Positions 17,563 to 27,428 are shown, numbered from the stretch's first letter. The stretch: DNA of 64,000 nucleotides from Desulfoscipio gibsoniae DSM 7213 (GCF_000233715.2 NC_021184.1:3744001-3808000); one strand, 5' to 3'. The notes: generated by a model not told the origin, from the sequence alone. Numbers and translations: made by a program.

Positions 17563-18260
17563 ACCCGGCCACCGTCCGGTTTACCCTTTAGCTGGTAAAA
17601 CAATTGTCCCGCTGTATCCAGACTGGCAAAAAGAACCCTCTTAAAGTCATCGATACCAAACTTGTGCAGCTCTATCACCAGCCATTCCCTGGTCAAGTTA
17701 ACTTTACGCAAATTTTGCTCATTTAACTGCCCATCAATAATCAGCGTTAAAGGTATGCCCTCGTATTTAGTATTAATTTGCAAATCCACAGGCTGCAGTG
17801 CCCGCTTTTGCGACTTGGGTATCACACTGAGCTGGCCGTTGGTTTCCAAAATGGCAAATTCCACATCAGCCAGATTGGGATAATTTTTAGCCCGCAGCTG
17901 TTCCAGCAAGTCATTAATATTATAGCGTAAATACCTGAGTTCCTGTTCTACCAGCTTACCATTGGCTACCACCACGCTGGGTCTGCCGCAGATGATGCCC
18001 CGGGCGTTCAAACTTTTCATGGAAATATAGGACAGTGCAACCTGGGCCGCCATTAAAATAATAATGGGGATAATACCACTTAACAGAGGTATACCGGTAT
18101 CTTGCATGGGAATGGCGGCCAGGTCGGCTATCATTAGCGCCACCACCAGTTCAAACGGCTGCAATTGCCCGATTTCCCTTTTGCCCATAATACGCATGAC
18201 GGTAAGCACGGCAATATAAAGGATCAGTGTTCTAATGATGATCAAAAGCACAAGAATCAC
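17559..18260 (-). CDS. DUF421 (YetF-like) membrane protein
   Basis: 233 residues: three N-terminal membrane segments, with MGKREIGQLQPFELVVALMI as family signature, then a cytoplasmic domain with two similar halves (GRPSVVVANGKLVE and IPLTLIIDGQLNEQNL). Bacillus homologues YetF/YrbG/YkjA are linked to spore or membrane physiology without a clear reaction. GTG at 18260 is used; a second GTG at 18251 with GGGTGA upstream is an equally possible start. Operon with DUF4363. Confidence 0.85.
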   Translation of the reverse strand: MILVLLIIIRTLILYIAVLTVMRIMGKREIGQLQPFELVVALMIADLAAIPMQDTGIPLLSGIIPIIILMAAQVALSYISMKSLNARGIICGRPSVVVANGKLVEQELRYLRYNINDLLEQLRAKNYPNLADVEFAILETNGQLSVIPKSQKRALQPVDLQINTKYEGIPLTLIIDGQLNEQNLRKVNLTREWLVIELHKFGIDDFKRVLFASLDTAGQLFYQLKGKPDGGRV

Positions 18261-18311
18261 CCGAATTTTGGCATGGAAATATCGTAATTATCATAAGTGC
18301 CGCTACCTGCC

Positions 18312-20858
18312 TTAAAAACATTCCGCCCACCTCACCAAGGGGATTTCAAATTTGCCGTACATATATTGATGGGCGGGCCTTACCCTGACAGTATAGCCAT
18401 AAGTTCCCTGGGACAGGGGTACTTTGCCGGTATAGCGGTAGGTGCCATCCCCCAGTGTTTCCTTTAACTCCATAATAATGGTATTTAAATTGCTGATATA
18501 CGGCCCTTGATCACTTCCGAAAGCGATCTCCACAGCAACTTCCGAAGGCCTGATAGGGCCCAGCTTCACCACCGATCCCACCACCAGCTCCTCACCAGCC
18601 TGCATATCCCATCTACCATTGGAATCCGTACGCTCAACCTTTACATGATGCCAGTTCTCCTGAATAAACCTCTTAAACCGGCAAGCTTGTTCAGCCGCTG
18701 CATAATTTGATTCCATGAAAGCAATGCCCCGGTCAATTGCCGCAGCATAAAGCCTGTCCGTATACTCCATAACCATCCGGGCGGTACTGAAAATAGGTAT
18801 TATCGTGCGCATGGAGCTGCGCATCATGGCCGCCCACTGGCCGGGAATATCGTTCTGCCGGTCATAATAAAGCGGTATTACTTTTTCCTCAAGCACCCTG
18901 TATAAATAATAAGTATCACTTTTATCCTGCTGTGTTTCGTGCAATTGTAAATCACCTGGATGCCCAATAGCAAAACCGTTTTTACCGTTGTATGCCTCGG
19001 GCCACCAACCGTCCAGCACGCTGCAGTGCAGAACACCGTTCATTGCAGCTTTCATGCCACTGGTGCCGCTGGCCTCCATAGGCCAGCGGGGGGTATTCAG
19101 CCATACATCTACACCGTGAACCAAATGTCGGGCCACATTAATATCGTAATTTTCCAGGAAAACAATTTTACCTTTAAAAGGCTCCTCCCGGGAAAAATCG
19201 ATGATCTTTTTGATTAGCTCCTGGCCCTCACCATCTTTGGGATGTGCCTTACCGGCAAACACGATTTGTACCGGCCTGTCCAAATCGTTGAGTATGGCAG
19301 CCAGACGTTCCGGATCATTGAAAATCAGTGCGGCCCGCTTGTAAGTGGCAAAGCGGCGGGCAAAACCAATGGTCAAAGCATGCGGCAGTAAAACACCCCC
19401 GGCCTCGGCAATAAGTGCTTCTGAACCGTGATTGCGCCGGCAATTTTTCTTTATTCTATCCCTGATGTATTGGATGGCCTGTTCTTTCAAATACATATGT
19501 GTATCCCAGATTACCTGGTCCGGAATTTCGTCAATCCTTTGCCACATTGCGGGGTCAGTTACCTTGTCCGCCCAGTTTTCCCCCAGGTACTGGCTAAAAA
19601 TATTTTTCCATACTTCGGCAATCCAGGAACGGGTATGTACCCCATTGGTCACCGAAGTAACCGGTACCTCCTCCACCGGAATAGCGGGGTAAAACCGGTG
19701 CAACATTTGGCGGGTCACTTCTCCGTGCAGCTTACTGACCCCGTTACAAAAACCGGCCATACGCATGGCTAAAACCGTCATATTAAACTCATCTTGCTGG
19801 GCGTCCCAACCCAGCTCCAGTAATGTATCACAGTCCATGCCGGTATCGCGGCATAACTCTGCCAAATATTTTTCTGTCATATCCCGGTCAAAAACATCAT
19901 GACCGGCGGGCACGGGAGTATGAGTTGTAAATATGGTATTGGCCCTGATGGCTTCCCGGGCTGTGGCCGAGGGAACACCCTGGCTGACCATTTCCCGCAG
20001 CCGCTCCAGTGTTAAAAAGGCCGAGTGCCCTTCATTAATGTGCCATACGGCCGGAGTAATACCCAAGGTCCTTAAAGCCCTGACCCCGCCCACGCCAAGC
20101 ACTATTTCCTGGGCAATACGCATTTCACGCCCGCCACCATATAACTGACCGGTAATTTTGCGATCCTCTTCCATGTTCAAGGGAAGATCAGCATCCAGGA
20201 GAATTAACTGCGACAGCCCCACCTGAACCTTCCATATCCTTATATGAACCGTTCTGCCTGGCAGCTCCACCGATACAGTGGTATCCAGGCCACTTTCTCC
20301 GACCACTGGTATAATGGGCATTTCATTAAAATTCAAATCCGGGTAATAAGTTTCCTGGCGGCCTTCAGGGTTGATGAATTGGTTAAAATAGCCATGTTTA
20401 TATAATAAACCTACACCCACAAAGGGCAAACCCAAATCGCTGGCCGATTTGGTATGATCGCCGGCCAGCACGCCCAGACCGCCTGAATAAATGGGCAAGG
20501 ATTCATGCAAGCCAAACTCAGCAGAAAAATAAGCAATGTTTTTATCCTTGAACCGGGGATAAGTTTGTTGAAACCACTTTTCCTCGCTCATGTAGCGATC
20601 ATATCTGGCCATTACAGCATCATATTTTTCTAAAAAATGCTGGTTGGCGGCAACCCGGTCCAGTTCCTCACGGTGCACCCGCTGTAAAAATTTAACCGGG
20701 TTATGTTCCACCTGTTCCCAAAGCCCGGGATTTATTTCCCGGTACAGTTCCCTGGCCGGGCTGTGCCAGCTGAACCAGAGGTTATAGGAAAGATCACGCA
20801 GGCGTGCAATGCGCTCCGGCAGCGGCGGGTTAACCGTTACAGTACGGAAATAAAACAT
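18312..20858 (-). CDS. glgP: Alpha-glucan (glycogen/starch) phosphorylase with DUF3417 N-terminal domain
   Basis: 848 residues. Releases glucose 1-phosphate from alpha-1,4-glucan. N-terminal DUF3417 (LSYNLWFSWHSPARELYREI), then the GT35 core: YFSAEFGLHESLPIYSGGLG, WHINEGHSAFL, TTHTPVPAGHDVF, and the PLP lysine in GTSGMKAAMNG near residue 605. A C-terminal beta domain of about 100 residues (VKLGPIRPSEVAVEIAFG) matches the short Thermotoga-type phosphorylases rather than the GlgP of enteric bacteria. ATG follows GGAGG. No glgA/glgC lies nearby; the starch-binding-module protein at 47 is a possible partner. Confidence 0.93.
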   Translation of the reverse strand: MFYFRTVTVNPPLPERIARLRDLSYNLWFSWHSPARELYREINPGLWEQVEHNPVKFLQRVHREELDRVAANQHFLEKYDAVMARYDRYMSEEKWFQQTYPRFKDKNIAYFSAEFGLHESLPIYSGGLGVLAGDHTKSASDLGLPFVGVGLLYKHGYFNQFINPEGRQETYYPDLNFNEMPIIPVVGESGLDTTVSVELPGRTVHIRIWKVQVGLSQLILLDADLPLNMEEDRKITGQLYGGGREMRIAQEIVLGVGGVRALRTLGITPAVWHINEGHSAFLTLERLREMVSQGVPSATAREAIRANTIFTTHTPVPAGHDVFDRDMTEKYLAELCRDTGMDCDTLLELGWDAQQDEFNMTVLAMRMAGFCNGVSKLHGEVTRQMLHRFYPAIPVEEVPVTSVTNGVHTRSWIAEVWKNIFSQYLGENWADKVTDPAMWQRIDEIPDQVIWDTHMYLKEQAIQYIRDRIKKNCRRNHGSEALIAEAGGVLLPHALTIGFARRFATYKRAALIFNDPERLAAILNDLDRPVQIVFAGKAHPKDGEGQELIKKIIDFSREEPFKGKIVFLENYDINVARHLVHGVDVWLNTPRWPMEASGTSGMKAAMNGVLHCSVLDGWWPEAYNGKNGFAIGHPGDLQLHETQQDKSDTYYLYRVLEEKVIPLYYDRQNDIPGQWAAMMRSSMRTIIPIFSTARMVMEYTDRLYAAAIDRGIAFMESNYAAAEQACRFKRFIQENWHHVKVERTDSNGRWDMQAGEELVVGSVVKLGPIRPSEVAVEIAFGSDQGPYISNLNTIIMELKETLGDGTYRYTGKVPLSQGTYGYTVRVRPAHQYMYGKFEIPLVRWAECF

Positions 20859-20933
20859 GTAATAACCTCCGTTGTCTTATGTAGGATTTTTTTATTTTAT
20901 CCTCGGAATGGAATCGCAATGCACATTAAAATA

Positions 20934-20972
20934 AAAAACCGGCCAGGAGGAAATTATACCACCTGCCGGTTA
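20934..20972 (-). terminator. Terminator after the zinc-ribbon gene
   Basis: Minus strand AACCGGCAGG...CCTGGCCGGTT hairpin followed by TTTTTATTTT, between the zinc-ribbon gene and glgP. Confidence 0.75.
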
Positions 20973-21036
20973 TTTAAACTACAGCCCCATAAATAAGGCT
21001 TTATATGTGAGCATTATGCAGATATATAAACGTCAC

Positions 21037-21345
21037 TTACGCCCAGGAACGGTTCGACCGCTTGGACTGATAGCAATCCTTGCAATAAACCGGCCTGCTG
21101 CCGTTTGGCTTGAAGGGAACGCTGGTCATAGCACCGCACTCATCACAAACCACTTCATACATTTGCCTTTCCCTGGCACCACCAGCACGGAAGTTATTAT
21201 TCTGGCGGCGTGCCTTGCGGCATTCCGGACAGCGGGAAGGAGCGTTTTCAAAACCCTTTTCAAAGAAAAACTCCTGTTCACCTGCTGTAAACACAAACTC
21301 TTCTCCACAGTCTTTACAAACTAAATTCTTGTCCGAAAAAACCAT
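21037..21345 (-). CDS. Small zinc-ribbon protein with four CxxC pairs
   Basis: 102 residues. First half: CKDCGEEFVFTAGEQEFF then CPEC, the pattern of the zf-trcl / probable zinc-binding domain. Second half: CDECG then CKDCYQSKR, the CxxC-x17-20-CxxC domain found at the C-terminus of many small Firmicute and archaeal proteins. Eight cysteines therefore give two zinc sites. Role unknown; nucleic-acid or chaperone functions are only guesses. Basic C-terminus. Own terminator at 20934. Confidence 0.82.
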   Translation of the reverse strand: MVFSDKNLVCKDCGEEFVFTAGEQEFFFEKGFENAPSRCPECRKARRQNNNFRAGGARERQMYEVVCDECGAMTSVPFKPNGSRPVYCKDCYQSKRSNRSWA

Positions 21346-21503
21346 ACCCTGAAATTGTCCTCCTTATGAATTATTATTACCCGATGGAACCTTTGACAGA
21401 TGATTCGCCTATTCATAAGAAGGACAGACAAACACCGCAAAACAATTCCATGAGCATCTGATATAATAATATGAGAAAACAATCTAAATTACAATAATTA
21501 CTT

Positions 21504-22043
21504 TTATAATTTTCTTGCTCGCAATATAGAAGCCCATTTTTTAGGTTTCTCCGGGCCTGGCTTTTCTGTTGGCGCAAACTCCTCCGCTGTTATTGCTATT
21601 TCCGCCCTGGCCGGCAGATAGTTCACCGGGCTAACAAATTCCGGACGATACTGTTCTTGTTCCAGGCGACGACGCATATCCAGTATGGATTTTTCCAGCC
21701 GTTCCACCCGCTCCCAAGTGGTTTTTTTCTTTTCCGCCTCCACCAGGCACGCCAAATCCCTAAGCCTGGCCCGCAGCTTGAAATTATCAGCGCTCAGACG
21801 CTCAATCTCATTGGCCATCTCCAGGTACTTATCATTACTAAACAAAGTATTCTCCAGTTCTTCAATGCGCTCCCGGTAGATACTATTGGTCCGGCTCAAT
21901 GCTTCATTTTCTACAATACTATTACGTAATTGTTCTTCCCTCTCCTGGTTCATGGTACCGCTAACCAGGCGGTAGGTCAAAAGTGAACCCACTGCTGCGC
22001 CCGCACTCAGCCATGTCAAAATCATTGCCCCTTCTATTAGCAC
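21504..22043 (-). CDS. Membrane-anchored coiled-coil protein, unknown
   Basis: About 179 residues: an N-terminal membrane segment (LTWLSAGAAVGSLLTYRLV), then a coiled coil of about 100 residues with regular Leu spacing (RERIEELENTLF, MANEIERLSADNFKLRARL, VERLEKSILDMRRRLEQEQ), then a Pro/Glu-rich tail. Not recognised. Start GTG 22043 chosen, with GGAGGG 7 nt upstream; TTG 22058 overlaps that site. Topology suggests a cytoplasmic coiled coil tethered to the membrane. Confidence 0.6.
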   Translation of the reverse strand: MLIEGAMILTWLSAGAAVGSLLTYRLVSGTMNQEREEQLRNSIVENEALSRTNSIYRERIEELENTLFSNDKYLEMANEIERLSADNFKLRARLRDLACLVEAEKKKTTWERVERLEKSILDMRRRLEQEQYRPEFVSPVNYLPARAEIAITAEEFAPTEKPGPEKPKKWASILRARKL

Positions 22044-22270
22044 ATCCAATCCCTCCAACCAATAAAGTAATCCGCCTATTACCTATTCTAGATAAATATG
22101 GCTTTTCCTTCCATAAAATACAAAATAATTGCACCTTGTTAAGTTGCTTAATCTAATAAGCTGATATTTATGTTTTGACCTGAATTTTAAAATTATTTAA
22201 AAGTAAAAGGTAAAGCATAAAGCCATAACGAAATTATAACGGGAAAATGTATGAAAAATGGGGGAAATTA

Positions 22271-23134
22271 ATGCTTGCAGAAAAAATTGCTCTAGTAACC
22301 GACAGCACCTGCGATCTGCCAGATGAAATATTACATAACCTTAATGCCTGGATACTGCCTTTAAAAATTATTTACAAGGACCGGGTTTTTGCTGATAGAT
22401 TGGAAATACAGCCCCAGGAAGTATACGACAATCTTAAACGGGAAGTACCCACCACTTCACAACCATCTCCGGAGGATACCCGGTCACTGTTTGAAAAGCT
22501 CCGGAATCAAGGTTTTACACACGCCATAGCCATTCACATTTCCAGTGGGCTAAGCGGCACTTATGCAACAGTTAAAATGATGGCCAGGCAGTTTAATCAA
22601 ATTAAAGTGGAAGTCATAGATTCCAAAGCACTTTCAGTTGCTCTGGGTTTTCTGGTGCAAGAGGCCAGCCGCTGCATTAAACGGGGTTTACATTTTGAAA
22701 AAATTGTTGCCCGGTTACATGAAATGCAAAAAGACGTAAAAGTTTTCTTTGTAGTAAAAACTTTGGAATATCTGAAGAGAGGTGGACGTATTGGTTATGT
22801 AGAAAGCACAGTGGGTCAGATTTTAGATATAAAACCAATTATATCCATCAACAACGAAGGTAAGTATTATAGCTACTGCAAAGCCCGGGGCAGAAAAAAA
22901 TCAATCAACAAACTGGTGGATATTTTAAAGGAACAGACAGCGGGTAAAAAAATAAACCTGGCCGTAGCCCATGGCGATGCCCGGGAAGAAGCGGCAGCAC
23001 TTTTGGACAAAATATTAGATATAAAGGACATAAATATAAATAATGCTATGTTTTGCCAATTAAGCCCTGTAATGGTGGTCCACACGGGTCGGGGCCTTAT
23101 TGGCCTGGCCTACCACGAAGTCCGCGAGGATTAA
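22271..23134 (+). CDS. DegV family fatty-acid-binding protein
   Basis: About 287 residues. VTDSTCDLPDE at the N-terminus and SSGLSGTYATVKM near residue 95 hold the residues that bind the fatty-acid carboxylate in DegV/FakB proteins. EYLKRGGRIG and KPIISINNEGK are family blocks too. FakB-type members present exogenous fatty acid to the FakA kinase; no fakA is in the window. Start ATG 22271 follows GGGGG by 7 nt; the upstream ATG at 22247 lacks a site. Followed after 15 nt by the UPF0178 gene. Confidence 0.9.
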   Translation: MLAEKIALVTDSTCDLPDEILHNLNAWILPLKIIYKDRVFADRLEIQPQEVYDNLKREVPTTSQPSPEDTRSLFEKLRNQGFTHAIAIHISSGLSGTYATVKMMARQFNQIKVEVIDSKALSVALGFLVQEASRCIKRGLHFEKIVARLHEMQKDVKVFFVVKTLEYLKRGGRIGYVESTVGQILDIKPIISINNEGKYYSYCKARGRKKSINKLVDILKEQTAGKKINLAVAHGDAREEAAALLDKILDIKDININNAMFCQLSPVMVVHTGRGLIGLAYHEVRED

Positions 23135-23149
23135 AGAAAGGCTTGTACA

Positions 23150-23593
23150 ATGAAAATTATAGTTGATGCCGATGCCTGCCCGAAAAATGTACTGCAAATC
23201 TGCTCCCTTTTGGCCGGGGATTATCAAATTCCCCTGTACACTGTAGCCAGCTTCAACCATAATATCATCTCCGACCACCATACCACGGTGGGCAATGCCT
23301 CCCAGGAAACCGATATAGCCGTTATGAATATGACCGCCAGGGGCGATATTGTGGTTACCCAGGACGGCGGCCTGGCCGCCATGGTGCTTGGTAAGGGAGC
23401 CGCGGGCATAGCACCAAGCGGCAAAATATACCGCAAAGAGACCATTGTGTTTTTGTTGGAGGAAAGGGAAACCAAAGCCAAGCTGCGCCGGGGTGGTAGA
23501 CGCACCAGGGGACCGCGCAAACGTACACCCGAGGATGACCAGCGGTTTACCGCCAGCCTGCGCAGGCTGATTGAGGAACGTAGTAAAGTTTAA
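23150..23593 (+). CDS. UPF0178 (YaiI/YqxD) family protein
   Basis: 147 residues, whole-length match to the family: [12 protein letters not shown] at the start, [13 protein letters not shown] in the middle, [14 protein letters not shown] near the end. The fold is PIN-like with conserved Asp residues, so a nuclease role has been suggested, but no activity is established. AAAGG precedes the ATG. It likely shares a transcript with the DegV gene. Confidence 0.9.
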   Translation: MKIIVDADACPKNVLQICSLLAGDYQIPLYTVASFNHNIISDHHTTVGNASQETDIAVMNMTARGDIVVTQDGGLAAMVLGKGAAGIAPSGKIYRKETIVFLLEERETKAKLRRGGRRTRGPRKRTPEDDQRFTASLRRLIEERSKV

Positions 23594-23639
23594 TATTTCG
23601 GGACTTTAAGTGTAAGTTGTTAGAGGATTATTACACTCA

Positions 23640-24395
23640 TTACTTCACCTGTAAAGCACACATAATTTTTCTTTTCAGAGCCAGAAAATCGGGGGCGGTA
23701 AATAATTCAGCGCGCCGCGGCCTGGGCAGGCGTACCGGCAGGTGCATGCATACCCTGGCAGGCCTGGGAGTAAGCACGTATACCCGGTCCGACAGAAAAA
23801 TCGCCTCGTCAATATCATGGGTAACAAATAAAACTGCCTGCTTGAAATTATTCCAGACTTTAAGCAGCCACTGCTGCATACGGGTACGGGTTATGGCGTC
23901 CAGTGCTCCCAGGGGTTCGTCCAAAAGTAGCACCCGCCGCCTTGCCAACACAGTACGCATCAGTGCGGCCCGCTGGCGCATGCCGCCGGAAAGTTCAGCA
24001 GGGTAACAGTTTTCAAAACCGGCAAGCCCAAAAAGCGGCATTAACTCCCTGGCCTCATGCTGCACGGCTATCCGGTCTCTTCCTACGGCCCGGCGAGCCA
24101 AAATAACATTGTCCAATACGGTACGCCAGGGCAACAGCAAGTCCTTCTGGGGCATATAGGCCACTACTTCCCCCGCAGGCACCCCATACTGATCACCCAG
24201 CAGCACCCGTCCCCGATCGGGAGCAGTTAAACCGCAAATAATATTAAAAAGCGTGCTTTTACCACAGCCGCTGGGTCCAATGAGGCTGACAAACTCCCCC
24301 TCCAGCACCTGCAAACTTACGTTGTCTAAAACAGGCAGGGACGTACCGTTTAACAGAAATGACTTGGCCACCCCCTCCAAAAATATCTCTACCAT
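23640..24395 (-). CDS. thiZ: ABC transporter ATPase, thiamin-precursor uptake (ThiZ-type)
   Basis: About 251 residues. Walker A GPSGCGKST, signature LSGGMRQRAAL, Walker B VLLLDEPLGALD, and the H-loop in LFVTHDIDEAI. It belongs to the nitrate/sulfonate/taurine/HMP ATPase group. Specificity is taken from context: last gene of the TPP-riboswitch operon after ThiX and ThiY. Start ATG 24395 follows GGAGG by 6 nt. Confidence 0.85.
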   Translation of the reverse strand: MVEIFLEGVAKSFLLNGTSLPVLDNVSLQVLEGEFVSLIGPSGCGKSTLFNIICGLTAPDRGRVLLGDQYGVPAGEVVAYMPQKDLLLPWRTVLDNVILARRAVGRDRIAVQHEARELMPLFGLAGFENCYPAELSGGMRQRAALMRTVLARRRVLLLDEPLGALDAITRTRMQQWLLKVWNNFKQAVLFVTHDIDEAIFLSDRVYVLTPRPARVCMHLPVRLPRPRRAELFTAPDFLALKRKIMCALQVK

Positions 24396-24569
24396 TTTTG
24401 CCTCCAATCAGCCAGTAACGGTGTAAAAATTGAAAACAGCTGCGCAACAGCAATTGTGCATGTCAAATAAAAGGCAACGCACGGCGCTAAAAAAACAAAG
24501 TTAGGCTACCTGTATGCATCAGGTATGTACAATACTTTTTGCCGGCGTACGGCGCAGCTGTCAACCCGG

Positions 24570-25586
24570 TTATTCAGGCAAAAATTCGTTGGTAAAAGCC
24601 TTGTGGGTATCAATTATTTCAGGCAGCAAATTATTCTGATGCATCCATTTGGCGTAACGCTCCCACACCTGGTTATCTTGTTCCCCCCAGCGGGCGGCGT
24701 CATCCTGGTAGCGCGGGCTCAAATACTTCTGGCTGGCCAGTACCAGCTGCTCATCCAACTCGGGCACATCCTCCAGCAGTATCCGGGCGGCTTCATCAGG
24801 CTGTTCAATAGCCAGCGTATAACCTTTGGCCGTGGCCCGCATAAACTTTTTCACCAGCTCGGGGTTGTCTTTAATCAATTGCTCGCTGGTAATTAAAACA
24901 GGAGTATAGTAATCCAGTGCCGGTTCGAAATCACGAAGTTCCAGGAAATTCAGATCTAGACCCCTTTGTTCAGCCTCTATTCCGGTCCAACCATAATAGA
25001 TCCAGGTAAAATCAACGTCCCGCTCAATAGCCGTAAAAAAGTCCGCCGAGCCGATGTTCAATATTTGCACCTTGCTGAAATCTCCGCCATCATTTTCCAC
25101 CACTGCCTTGAGCACAGCTTCCTCACTGGGTGAACCCCAGCCACCATAACGTTTGTTCTCCATTAAGCGAGGGCTGGTAATACCTTTATCCTTTGTGGAG
25201 GCAAAACCAGAGGTATTGTGCTGTATTACCGCAGCAATGGATACCACCGGAACATCACTGGCCCGGGCCTGGGTAACGTCTTCCTGATAACTCACCCCAA
25301 ACTGGGCCTTGCCGGTAGCCACCAGCTGGGTGGTACCACCCTGGGTGGGCTCTACAATAGTCACCTGCAGCCCCTCATCGGCATACCAGCCCTTATCCCT
25401 GGCCACATAAAGGCCGGTGTGATTGGTATTGGGCACCCAGTCCAGCATTACCGTAACGGGCTGCAGCTCCCGGTTATCCGGAACGGATGTCCGGTCATTT
25501 CGATCAGGTGAACCACTGCCGGAAGAACAGCCTGCAACAATCAACATTGCGACCAGTAACGCAATGGCAGTAATTTTTCTAAACAT
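24570..25586 (-). CDS. thiY: HMP-precursor-binding lipoprotein (ThiY-type, NMT1/THI5 fold)
   Basis: About 338 residues. Lipoprotein signal with lipobox IVAGC, so membrane-anchored on the outside. The mature part begins with LDWVPNTNHTGLYVARDKGW, the hallmark of NMT1/THI5-like proteins that bind formylamino-pyrimidine or related thiamin precursors, followed by VEPTQGGTTQLVATGKAQFG. Start ATG 25586 has AAAGGAG upstream and lies 2 nt after the permease stop. The TPP riboswitch upstream supports a thiamin-precursor ligand. Confidence 0.88.
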   Translation of the reverse strand: MFRKITAIALLVAMLIVAGCSSGSGSPDRNDRTSVPDNRELQPVTVMLDWVPNTNHTGLYVARDKGWYADEGLQVTIVEPTQGGTTQLVATGKAQFGVSYQEDVTQARASDVPVVSIAAVIQHNTSGFASTKDKGITSPRLMENKRYGGWGSPSEEAVLKAVVENDGGDFSKVQILNIGSADFFTAIERDVDFTWIYYGWTGIEAEQRGLDLNFLELRDFEPALDYYTPVLITSEQLIKDNPELVKKFMRATAKGYTLAIEQPDEAARILLEDVPELDEQLVLASQKYLSPRYQDDAARWGEQDNQVWERYAKWMHQNNLLPEIIDTHKAFTNEFLPE

Positions 25587-25587
25587 T

Positions 25588-26382
25588 TTAATTATTTCTC
25601 CTTTCATTATAGTACCAGGGCATAACCAGGCGGGCCAACAATTCAATCAATGTGTAAATTAGCAAGCTAACTAGTACAATAATAAAAATAGCGGCAAAAA
25701 CCCGGTCCAGCTGATAAGCGTGGGTAGCCCTGGTCATAAATACCCCGAGACCGCTTACCGCGCCCAGCCACTCGCCTATAACCGCCCCCATGACTGAATA
25801 AGTGCCCGCAATTTTAAGACCGGCAAAAAAGGAAGGCAAGGCTGCTGGAAACCGCACCACCCTGATGACCTGCCAGCGGGAATAACCCATTACCCGCAGC
25901 AAATTAACCATATCCCCATCCGCAGACTGCATACCTTCCACCAAACTGACCACCACGGGGAAAAAGCAAACCAACGCCACCACTACCACCTTGGGCAAAA
26001 TACCGTAGCCAAACCAGATAATAAACAGCGGAGCAATGGAAATAATGGGCACTGTTTGGGAAACCACCAGTAACGGGTAAAGCCCCTGCCGAACCCAGGG
26101 GTGCAGGTCCATCAGCACAGCAAGCACCAGCGCCACCGCAACTGCCGCCGCCAGTCCCGATACCGCCGCCAGTATAGTGCTCTTGGAATGGTTGGCCAGC
26201 AGCGGCAGCATGTCCCCAAGTGTTATAATTACCTGGCTGGGAGCCGGCAGCAGATATGGCTTGATGGCAAAAACACGCACACCGGCCTCCCAGACAGCCA
26301 AGAAAGCCAGCAAAAAAAACAGTGCAGGCCATAGCCTATTACCGGCTGCAACATGACCGCCTATGCGGTTTAGCCGCGACAT
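25588..26382 (-). CDS. thiX: ABC permease, thiamin-precursor uptake (ThiX-type)
   Basis: About 264 residues, six membrane segments, BPD_transp_1 fold. The EAA loop reads MVNLLRVMGYSRWQVIRVVRFPAALP. It belongs to the SsuC/TauC/ThiX permease group. I start at ATG 26382, which overlaps the end of the upstream gene; the longer frame upstream merely reads through that gene in another phase. Follows the thiamin-binding MTH1187 gene and precedes thiY. Confidence 0.87.
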   Translation of the reverse strand: MSRLNRIGGHVAAGNRLWPALFFLLAFLAVWEAGVRVFAIKPYLLPAPSQVIITLGDMLPLLANHSKSTILAAVSGLAAAVAVALVLAVLMDLHPWVRQGLYPLLVVSQTVPIISIAPLFIIWFGYGILPKVVVVALVCFFPVVVSLVEGMQSADGDMVNLLRVMGYSRWQVIRVVRFPAALPSFFAGLKIAGTYSVMGAVIGEWLGAVSGLGVFMTRATHAYQLDRVFAAIFIIVLVSLLIYTLIELLARLVMPWYYNERRNN

Positions 26383-26669
26383 GGCCTGTATTTGTCCACT
26401 TTTTCCGCCATGGTCACGCCTTCGGGTACATAGTCTATTTTGACCAGCGTCATTACCCGGCGCGCCCCCGCGTCGATGCATGCTTGCTGGGCTTTTTTCA
26501 CTATCTCCAGCAATTCATCCAGATCCCCTTCCATGGTGGTTTCCATGGGACCTACTTCATATGGGACGCCGGACTGCTGTACTACTTCGATGGCTTTGTC
26601 CACCACGGCATAGCTGTCCCCATCAGGTACCTGGGGCAATACCTGAAAACTGACATTAATCGACGGCAC
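26370..26669 (-). CDS. MTH1187-family thiamin-binding protein (DUF77)
   Basis: 99 residues, ferredoxin-like fold: NVSFQVLPQ, YAVVDKAIEVVQQSG, YEVGPMETTMEGDLDEL and RRVMTLVKIDY. Family members (MTH1187/YkoF-like) bind thiamin in the cytoplasm. Encoded inside the thiamin operon between thiN and thiX, which fits a soluble thiamin- or pyrimidine-binding partner. It overlaps thiX by 13 nt. Confidence 0.88.
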   Translation of the reverse strand: MPSINVSFQVLPQVPDGDSYAVVDKAIEVVQQSGVPYEVGPMETTMEGDLDELLEIVKKAQQACIDAGARRVMTLVKIDYVPEGVTMAEKVDKYRPCRG

Positions 26670-26751
26670 CTTGCATCAGCTCCTGTCGTTAAGATTGGTT
26701 TGCTTGTCTTTCAACTTTCAACTTTCAACACCCGGCACCAAAGCCAAAGCG

Positions 26752-27390
26752 TTAATTTACTTTGATTAGCAACATTAATCCAGAAGCAATGGTTATCTCG
26801 GCCTTATCCCCGGCCAGCCGATTGCTTATACCGTATGGGTTACCTATGCTGAAGGTGGCATCCTTTAGCGGCCACCGGGCACAATGCACGCACACACCGG
26901 TGACCTTCTCGGTAAGGGGCAGCAGTGAGAATACATCACCGGGCCGGCCCTCAACAACAGCGGGTTGCTGCGGTGCCACCAGGCTGATTTCATTGTATTC
27001 ATTGATAATCCTGGCAGGTACATGGTGTTCAAAAGCGACCCGCAATAGATGCACATTGGCCAGGGTATGGTCCATGCGGGTGCCCGTGGCACCTAAAATA
27101 ACCACTTCATCCGGAGGGCCTGCCAGCGCTTCGGCTATGGCCAGAGCCGTATCTGTATCATCCTTTTCGGCGGGATACTCCTTAACAACCACGCCCTGCC
27201 GGTAAAAACTTTCCAGCAGAGACTGGTCTATGGAATCCATATCACCTACAATGACTTGGGGGACAATTCCCAAAGCAGCCGCATACCTTGCCCCGCTGTC
27301 GACACAAATCAACCGGTCAGCCCCGGCAAGAGCCCGGGCCAGCCACTGTAAATTATCTACTGTTCCCCCGGTCAATACAACACAACGCAT
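26752..27390 (-). CDS. thiN: Thiamine diphosphokinase
   Basis: 212 residues. Transfers pyrophosphate from ATP to thiamin to give TPP, the ligand of the riboswitch upstream. Motifs: CVDSGARYA, VIVGDMDSID, PAEKDDTDTALAIA (acidic Mg/ATP site), ILGATGTRMDHTLANV, and the C-terminal thiamin-binding beta domain with GISNRLAG near the end. Length is normal. First complete gene of the operon, with ATG after a GGATGGTG site. Confidence 0.92.
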   Translation of the reverse strand: MRCVVLTGGTVDNLQWLARALAGADRLICVDSGARYAAALGIVPQVIVGDMDSIDQSLLESFYRQGVVVKEYPAEKDDTDTALAIAEALAGPPDEVVILGATGTRMDHTLANVHLLRVAFEHHVPARIINEYNEISLVAPQQPAVVEGRPGDVFSLLPLTEKVTGVCVHCARWPLKDATFSIGNPYGISNRLAGDKAEITIASGLMLLIKVN

Positions 27391-27428
27391 TTGTTCACCA
27401 TCCGTTAAGGTTTTATATAAGCGTAGCC

